Below are positions 58,441-64,000 of a stretch of 64,000 bases of DNA, in pieces. Each line of letters opens with the position of its first letter. Position 1 is the stretch's first letter. The DNA is from Torreya grandis (taxonomy: Eukaryota > Streptophyta > Pinopsida > Cupressales > Taxaceae): positions 62,001 through 126,000 of the forward strand of contig JARHVA010002372.1 in the NCBI GenBank assembly GCA_037957365.1, given 5' to 3'. A model generated the notes under the pieces. The model ran no database searches. It was not told the origin of the DNA and was given only the letters and a program-made list of their open reading frames with translations. A program made the position numbers and the translations under genes.

Positions 58441-58749
58441 CATGGTAGGGACTATTTATCTCTTGATAGGTGTCCTTGACTTACCTAATCTCCTCAATTT
58501 TTTCAATGTGGAGATGAGTAGGGTCTTCCTCGTTAGGGGCACTATCATCCACTTGGTACAAGATCTACCTTTTTCCTATCAAGAATGTTTAATTTCATAT
58601 TTTCTAGACATCTATATCTTTATCACTCAAGTCACTATTGAGTGCTTTATCCTCCAAGAAATTTGGGGGTGTTAATCATTTTTCCTTAAACATATCTTAT
58701 AGGTGCTCCTCTAAGATTTTAATGTCTTCAAACACTATTGTTAAATGAC

Positions 58750-59170
58750 TTACAATGGCTCAATAAATTCTAGGTTATGTGAGGAAAAGTAGGTGTGCAC
58801 AAACTTTTCCTTTAAGACATCCCAAATATCTATCTCATAACTCATTTTTTTGACCAAAAACCAAGCACGTACCCATGTCTTCAAGGTTTTATGGAAGGTG
58901 TGTACTGATAGGTTCTTTAGGGTGTTTTTGCCATAGTTATTCCATGTTTCCTTGCACAAGTGTATGTGCACTATTAGGTCTGAATTATTAGAGTATGCAA
59001 AAATTTCTAGGTCCTCATTAATTTTTCCAAACTTGGTGTAGATGGCTACTTTTACATCTTTACAAGTTGGAAATCTAGACCTCTACACTACCCACCAATG
59101 AGTGACAGTGCTTCTCAAAGTATACACTAGTGTGCCCATGTTGTCAAATTCCTTTAAGACATAAGACTCT
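58750..59170 (-). pseudogene. RE-G second gag-like domain between protease and RT
   Basis: Single frame with one stop: FDNMGTLVYTLRSTVTHWWV, FPTCKDVKVAIYTKFGKINE, DLEIFAYSNNSDLIVHIHLC, then in the open part (58,750-58,971) HTFHKTLKTWVRAWFLVKKM and DIWDVLKEKFVHTYFSS. The pattern (L-R-S-T-A-T-W-W, then a W-ending helix, then WxxLKExF) is that of a gag capsid, yet it lies after protease and before RT on the same strand. It could be a duplicated or captured gag, or a nested remnant. Identification is by pattern only. Confidence 0.5.
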
Positions 59171-59348
59171 AGGTCATATACATTTTATTTTACAGAATTA
59201 CTCCCCTCATATCATGGGAACACTATAAGTTTACATTTAATTATGTGAAACACTTTGTTTCCCTTCTTCCTCATACAAGGGAATCTTTGCATCATGTGAT
59301 CGATCTGGAACAAACTAGTCCTCATAGGTTTTAACACCTTGGTACTCA

Positions 59349-59999
59349 CTATGTAACACCTATGACCAATGGTTTTGTAAGTTTATTCAACCCATTAGTC
59401 ATAAGATACATCAGTAGTATCCAAGGGTAACTATCTATCATCTTAAGAAAACACTCCTTGGTTATTAGGGTTGATATTTTTAGCACCTTGCATTGTGATG
59501 TTGTAGATATTGTTGATCTCATATTCAAGATCAACAATTTATACATAAGGGGGTCCTTGGTCACTTGAGAGGGGGGTCACAACACTTTATTTACCAATTT
59601 TAAAGGTCATATAGTGCTTCTTAAAATACATATCAGCATTATTTGCATATTACCATGGCTTGTCTAGGAGTGTTGGATAATTATCTTGTTAAACCAACAT
59701 GATCAATTTGAAGTTAGCATGGAACTCTATGCCCATAATATCTACAATGGTACCTTTATAATTTTGATTTGTTGTGTCCTGGATTTGTTAGCCATTAAAA
59801 TCACATGAGGGTAAGGCCTCAAGGTTGGCCTACCCATCTTCTCCCATCCATTTCTTATCAATATATTAACCTTAGTGCCTATGTCCATGAGGATCTCACA
59901 TACATACCATACATAAATGGTGGCATTCACTAGGAACTCTTGATCATAATATATATTTTGTGTATGCTTGACCTTTAGCACCCTTTGTATGCATGGCAC
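59349..59999 (-). pseudogene. RE-G aspartic protease and linker
   Basis: Open frame at 59,742-59,999: NATIYVWYVCEILMDIGTKV, NILIRNGWEKMGRPTLRPYP and HVILMANKSRTQQIKIIKV. The family form is VLIDGGSxVNIM...GxPxLRP...LANQS; here DGGS is DIGT with the Asp kept (about 59,870-59,895). A decayed L-G-R-P-W box (DNYPTLLDKPW) follows near 59,660-59,690. A further open piece at 59,349-59,564 is linker. Confidence 0.82.
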
Positions 60000-60649
60000 A
60001 ATAATTTCAACTAGATTCTACCTAGCATGCTCTAAAGGTAAATTCTTCAATAATGGCAACATCCCTTCTATTTATAAGAGGTGTAGGATCTTCATTAGCT
60101 CTTGTACTTTAGCCTCCTAGTTATCTTATTTCTTTCAAGAGGTAACAACTTACACCTCTAGATCTTGGACTAATTAGAGTTCTCATTATAGGTTTTTAAT
60201 GATGCTCATGGTGTATTGCAAGACATCCTTCTAGTGTATAGGTTATAGGTAAAGCACAACTTTGGGTTCTAGCCAAGTGATGCACTCAATGCATCTTGGT
60301 CCCCTATATTCTAGGTGAAACTCTAATACTGGCATAACTAGTGGTTGAGTGGTAAGCCCACTATGAATTATCACCTATAACTTAACTTTATTGATGCTAG
60401 TAAATTTTGCTTTTGAATCCCATTTCTCCACTTTTAGATCACTCCAGATCATTCTTACACCTTTGTCTACATAATTTAGGGCCTTCTTCAACATAGAGTG
60501 TTCCTTGAAAATACCCACATGTTGGATGTGTTAGGTAGTCATGATGATAGTGATTGATTGAACCATACTTGTAGCATGATCACGATGTAAATCTTCCTCC
60601 ACTACATCGTCAACCCCACCCTTTAGTACCTCTTTTCATCTCATTACTT

Positions 60650-60965
60650 GCATTTTACTACCCATAACCCTCATTTCCTTTGATTTCCTTCCCATCCAAC
60701 TATTATAGTTACTTGTCATGCATCTCTCTCCATATTTTTGGACATCTCATTGATTACATGATAATCAACTATGGTATGAGTGTAGGCATCACATAAATGA
60801 TAATATATGGTTATGCCAACTTGACTAACACATTATAATAAATGGAATTTATGAAAACCTTGTGCCTTGTGACAAACCTCATAACTTTAAAGTAATGTGC
60901 ACACATTCCTTTAAGGCAAATTATTCTTATTATGGCCTTCCGTCTCATAGTAGATGCACCATAAA
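60650..60965 (-). pseudogene. RE-G gag zinc-knuckle region
   Basis: Two decayed knuckles. First (about 60,904-60,960): LSGLWCIYYETEGHNKNNLP, where family C-x-x-C-x3-GH-x4-C has become C-x-x-Y...GH...L. Second (about 60,740-60,815): LCDAYTHTIVDYHVINEMSK, with Cys and His positions partly kept. Related plant gag proteins carry three such knuckles in a row. RNA binding is the expected role. Confidence 0.65.
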
Positions 60966-60979
60966 CCACTTAGATCATC

Positions 60980-61640
60980 TTATAATGAACTATCAATAAA
61001 ATTTTGGAGTTGGTTGGCCATGAATGCAATATGCACCTCCATGAATGGGCTAATCCCCATATCAGTGTTTTTGATTACCTTGGTTCTAAGCATGGCCTTA
61101 ATAACTTCATTAAGGTTTGTGAATGTATTATTAAAAATTGACCTTTTGAATAGTACTATCAATCCCCCTATGAACCATTGTGCATGCTAGGAGGTGTGAA
61201 TATCATAAGGAAGATTTGAGAGGAGAGTTTTGAATCTAACATCATATAGGCATATACTCCCTGATAATACTTGGCTAATATACTTAAGTACAGAAATGAT
61301 CTATTGTTCAAACTTAGGAATATCAAATTCCTTTAAGAATTATTCCTTTAAAATTTCATAATAAATCATATCTTGGTTAGGATCAAATTTACTATACTAG
61401 GTTTGAGTGTGATCAAGAAGATTTGTCATGAATTGTGTTGCCTTACACACTGATTGGGTTATACCTTGAATGCATCATTAAAGCTCATATTTTAACACAT
61501 GTTATATGTCATTCTCTATGCCATAATATTATGGAAAGTGCATTGCCATTTCTTAATATATTTACTATGGGGGGAATTGGCATTTGAGGTGCTTGCATAT
61601 TTCGAGGACCATTGCTAGGACAAGTTTTTCATCATATTTA
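60980..61640 (-). pseudogene. gag: RE-G gag capsid
   Basis: N-terminal Pro-rich piece GPRNMQAPQMPIPP (about 61,570-61,610). Capsid: SKFDPNQDMIYYEILKE and FLKEFDIPKFEQ (about 61,310-61,395), RFKTLLSNLPYDIHTS, HAQWFIGGLIVLFKRSIFNN and FTNLNEVIKAMLRTKVIKNT. An open frame at 60,980-61,162 covers the last part. The blocks (YxxLKExFxxEFxVPxFE, then R-F-x-x-LL-x-x-LP, then WFIxGL) are a clear plant Ty3 capsid. Confidence 0.78.
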
Positions 61641-64000
61641 GATGCATATATCTACACATCAGTCTTATGTACATACTACAATCTACACTTATGTTACATC
61701 ATCATCTGCACCTATTAAAAAAATAATCATATATACTTTTATAGATGTTTAGGTAAGGTGTTAAAGTTAGAGTAAAGTGCTTATAGAGTGATTCGTTCAA
61801 CTCATTTTCATGATATAAGAGATATAAATTTTGAGAATGGAATATAGAAAATAAAATGAAATAGTGTTGCTAAAATATAATATATAAAATTTGAAAATCC
61901 TAAGATAGCCAAGGGAAATAGGAAAGATAAGGGTACAAACCTTAATAACATCTATGGATAGTGTTTAGGTAGTATTTGAAGTAATTTAGGTTCACTAAAT
62001 GAATTAATTTTCTTGGATTATAGAGTGTAATCCATTATTTGTTTAAAGGGATGAATATAGTAAATCAAGGTATACAATATAAAATAAATAAAACCATTAA
62101 TTTATGAAAGAACTAATATAAAATGATATTTCTAATAATAGTAATGAAGGATACAAATGAATACTTAGAAACTACCTAAGATGAAGGATTTAGAAGTTAA
62201 AAAGTGGTACAAGATTTGGAATGAGTATCAAAAATAGGATATAGGTGTCAAAAAACTCTCTTAGATGATAGTTCCCTACCCTGGATAATAACATTGTGGT
62301 GATAGTGTCCACTTATGATACTAGTGTCCTATATGTATGAATTATTCTAATCTTTTGAGAGCATGTGTTTGAGTCTGCCAAGCCTATTACTATGTGGAGA
62401 AACTATGATTCATTGTCCATAACCTATTGTTATTAATTTTATATGTAAAACCTAGACTTGTATGCGATTAGGGTATTTGATTTGGCACAAGTATAAAATG
62501 TGTGGTGTTATTTGGGTAGGCTAGACATCCTCAACACCCCAATATGATGAGAGTCTCCTACATACCAATAATTTGAGGAGGGGTCAAGCCTAATGTAATT
62601 ATCCCCACCTAAGTGTTGGTAAAAGTGAAATGAAAGATAGTATGAATGTTGGTCTGAGTGCTATGAGTGAGGCTTGAGACTAGCAATCTATGTATTATGA
62701 GTTTAAGAGGGATGTAGACGATTGTATGAAAAAGTAAGGCAAAATATAGATTAATAAACTTGATTGTGCATAACTTGTTCTTATCTTATTTTTATGTATT
62801 TGAATTTAATTTTCATCTAGTTAATAAAGGGATAAAAGTCATGTATATTTACTGATTTGGTGCTTGTGTATGGTTTAAAATATGTCTAGGTCAACCCTAG
62901 GTGATTTAAGAATTAGAGATATATTCATTAGAGATAAAAAGAGGGAAAATGATAATAACACCCAAATAGAGCTATTGCGCTATGTTGTTAGTGTCCACTT
63001 ATGGTGCTAGTGTCCAGGTGGTAGAAGATGAGGCACTAGGGGATTGTGTGCCTAAGGAAGGGTCTGGGTCTGACTTTGATATGTCTAGGGATGTGTGTGG
63101 CCTACACAAAAGCTATATAAGTGTATAAATAGGCCATGAGATAGGTCTAGGGATAAGATAGGAATGGGTGGTCTCAAGTAACACTCTTGGGACACAAGTG
63201 ACATTTTTAGATGATTATGGTGACTAGTATTAATTGGTAGAGATATGCATGTTAATCATGGTGTGTTTATAAATAATTATTGATGTGTTGTAAAAATTAA
63301 TAGTATTTGGTATATGAAATAACACCAATGCATTAATAATAAATTACATAGGTAAACTGATAATAATATATTTTATTATTTAAATTGTTTGGATTAATAC
63401 TTGCATTAATAATAATAAAATATATGGTTATTAAACTTACCATTATAAATTGGGTGGGAGGTTAAACTTGTTGGTTACAATGGTTCACTCCACTTATAAT
63501 TTATTTTACCTAGTAAAATAAATACATTAGAGAATTTGATGATTTTTAATATACATTCAAGATTAAAATCATTAAAACATTTTTGAAGGAGATTATTTAA
63601 GAAGTGAGAGAGGAAGATTCATTGTATTGGGTGAATTTATTTCTTAAAAATGAATAATCATTTAGAGTTTTTACCTCCATGTGAGGTTTTTCTAGATATA
63701 TCTAATGTTTTGAATTTGTGTTATTTGCCACCACTATAGATATATATAACCAATTATCTATATGTGCATATTTTGTCATGGTTTTAGAACTAGATTTATA
63801 TGTTGTTAGTTGGAAATACTATGCAATTTTTTTTTTGGCATGTGGAGCATCATAGACCCCTATGCATGCAAATTTTACTTTAAAATTATCCTTATACAAC
63901 TTGATATATAGGCATAGGAAGTACAAAGGCTAGATTAAATTATTTTTAGCATCACTTGGAGTCTATATCAGTTTATCACAATATTCTAGATCAATTAAGA
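61641..64000. other. Gene-free AT-rich end of window
   Basis: No protein is recognised. It should contain the leader and 5' LTR of RE-G if these survive, but no PBS can be placed with confidence. Landmarks: the word gtgtccacttatg plus ctagtgtcc occurs twice (62,304-62,329 and 62,991-63,015), and a plus-strand TATA-like site lies at 63,112-63,132. Confidence 0.4.
63112..63132 (+). promoter_or_regulatory. TATA-like promoter site
   Basis: The plus strand has ctatataagtgtataaatag followed by g, two overlapping TATA-box matches in a GC-richer context than the surroundings. About 20-30 bp beyond it comes gccatgagataggtctaggg, a plausible RNA start. It may belong to an LTR of an element extending beyond the window. 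TATA-like words are frequent by chance in such AT-rich DNA. Confidence 0.35.

Larger units (their letters stand above)
53800..61640 (-). mobile_element. RE-G: Ty3/gypsy element with extra domains
   Basis: Decayed minus-strand element: gag with zinc knuckles, protease, a second gag-like domain, RT, RNase H, integrase, then further reading frames of unknown identity down to about 53.8 kb. RT is of another type than in RE-D and RE-F (FxDGFSGYHQ type; YLDD intact), and no RNase H lies upstream of RT. No LTR pair could be matched; a 3' LTR might be the segment ending at 52,394. Frames are interrupted throughout. Confidence 0.75.

Noticed and set aside
1..64000. tRNA, rRNA, CRISPR or bacterial-type operon features
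   Set aside because: No cloverleaf, rRNA-like or spaced short-repeat array was seen. The tandem repeats lack unique spacers. Short hairpins are not followed by terminator-like signals in a gene context.

Overview
The window looks like intergenic DNA of a land-plant nuclear genome. It is strongly AT-rich and very poor in CpG, with no intact cellular gene, no rRNA or tRNA and no bacterial features. Almost everything recognisable is decayed Ty3/gypsy LTR retrotransposon sequence. The polyprotein families (chromovirus-like, and Tat/Ogre-like with an extra RNase H) are plant-specific, and the density of old, unpurged elements suggests a large genome such as a gymnosperm. I cannot name the species. 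All calls come from reading translations and repeats by eye; no database was searched.

Layout. 1-4.3 kb: AT-rich DNA with diverged direct repeats and a 45-bp tandem repeat. RE-A (about 4.3-6.7 kb, minus): gag-protease fragment. RE-B (7,732-14,730, plus): a complete but dead chromovirus-like element with two LTRs, PBS, gag, protease, RT, RNase H, integrase and a chromodomain-like tail; its 3' LTR carries an insertion of about 370 bp. 14.7-16.15 kb: mostly blank, with one unexplained coding remnant. RE-C (16,153 to about 20.3 kb, plus): LTR, PBS-like site and a gag reading frame containing a 51-bp (17-codon) tandem repeat. 20.66-21.40 kb: a 450-bp near-perfect palindrome centred on (TA)28, followed by a compound microsatellite. 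21.4-24.5 kb: no gene, perhaps leader or LTR of RE-D. RE-D (about 24.6-31.7 kb, plus): gag, protease, RNase H, RT, second RNase H, integrase. RE-E (about 31.8-35.9 kb, minus): gag, PBS and a TATA-bearing LTR, truncated after gag. RE-F (about 35.9-50.7 kb, minus): the best preserved element, with two LTRs of about 4.2 kb around gag, protease, RNase H, RT, RNase H and integrase. 50.7-52.4 kb: an orphan LTR-like segment. 52.6-53.4 kb: a 100-bp tandem repeat and a hairpin. RE-G (about 53.8-61.6 kb, minus): gag, protease, a second gag-like domain, RT, RNase H, integrase and unexplained reading frames beyond integrase. 61.6-64 kb: AT-rich DNA with a plus-strand TATA-like site.

None of the elements could now make its proteins: each has stops, and several have lost catalytic residues. 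Where intact, the gag products would form the particle, protease would process the polyprotein, RT and RNase H would copy the RNA from a tRNA primer at the PBS, and integrase would insert the DNA. The most notable structures are the RNase H domain upstream of RT in RE-D and RE-F, the conflicting primer-site motifs in RE-F, the large palindrome, the in-frame minisatellite of RE-C, and the extra domains of RE-G.
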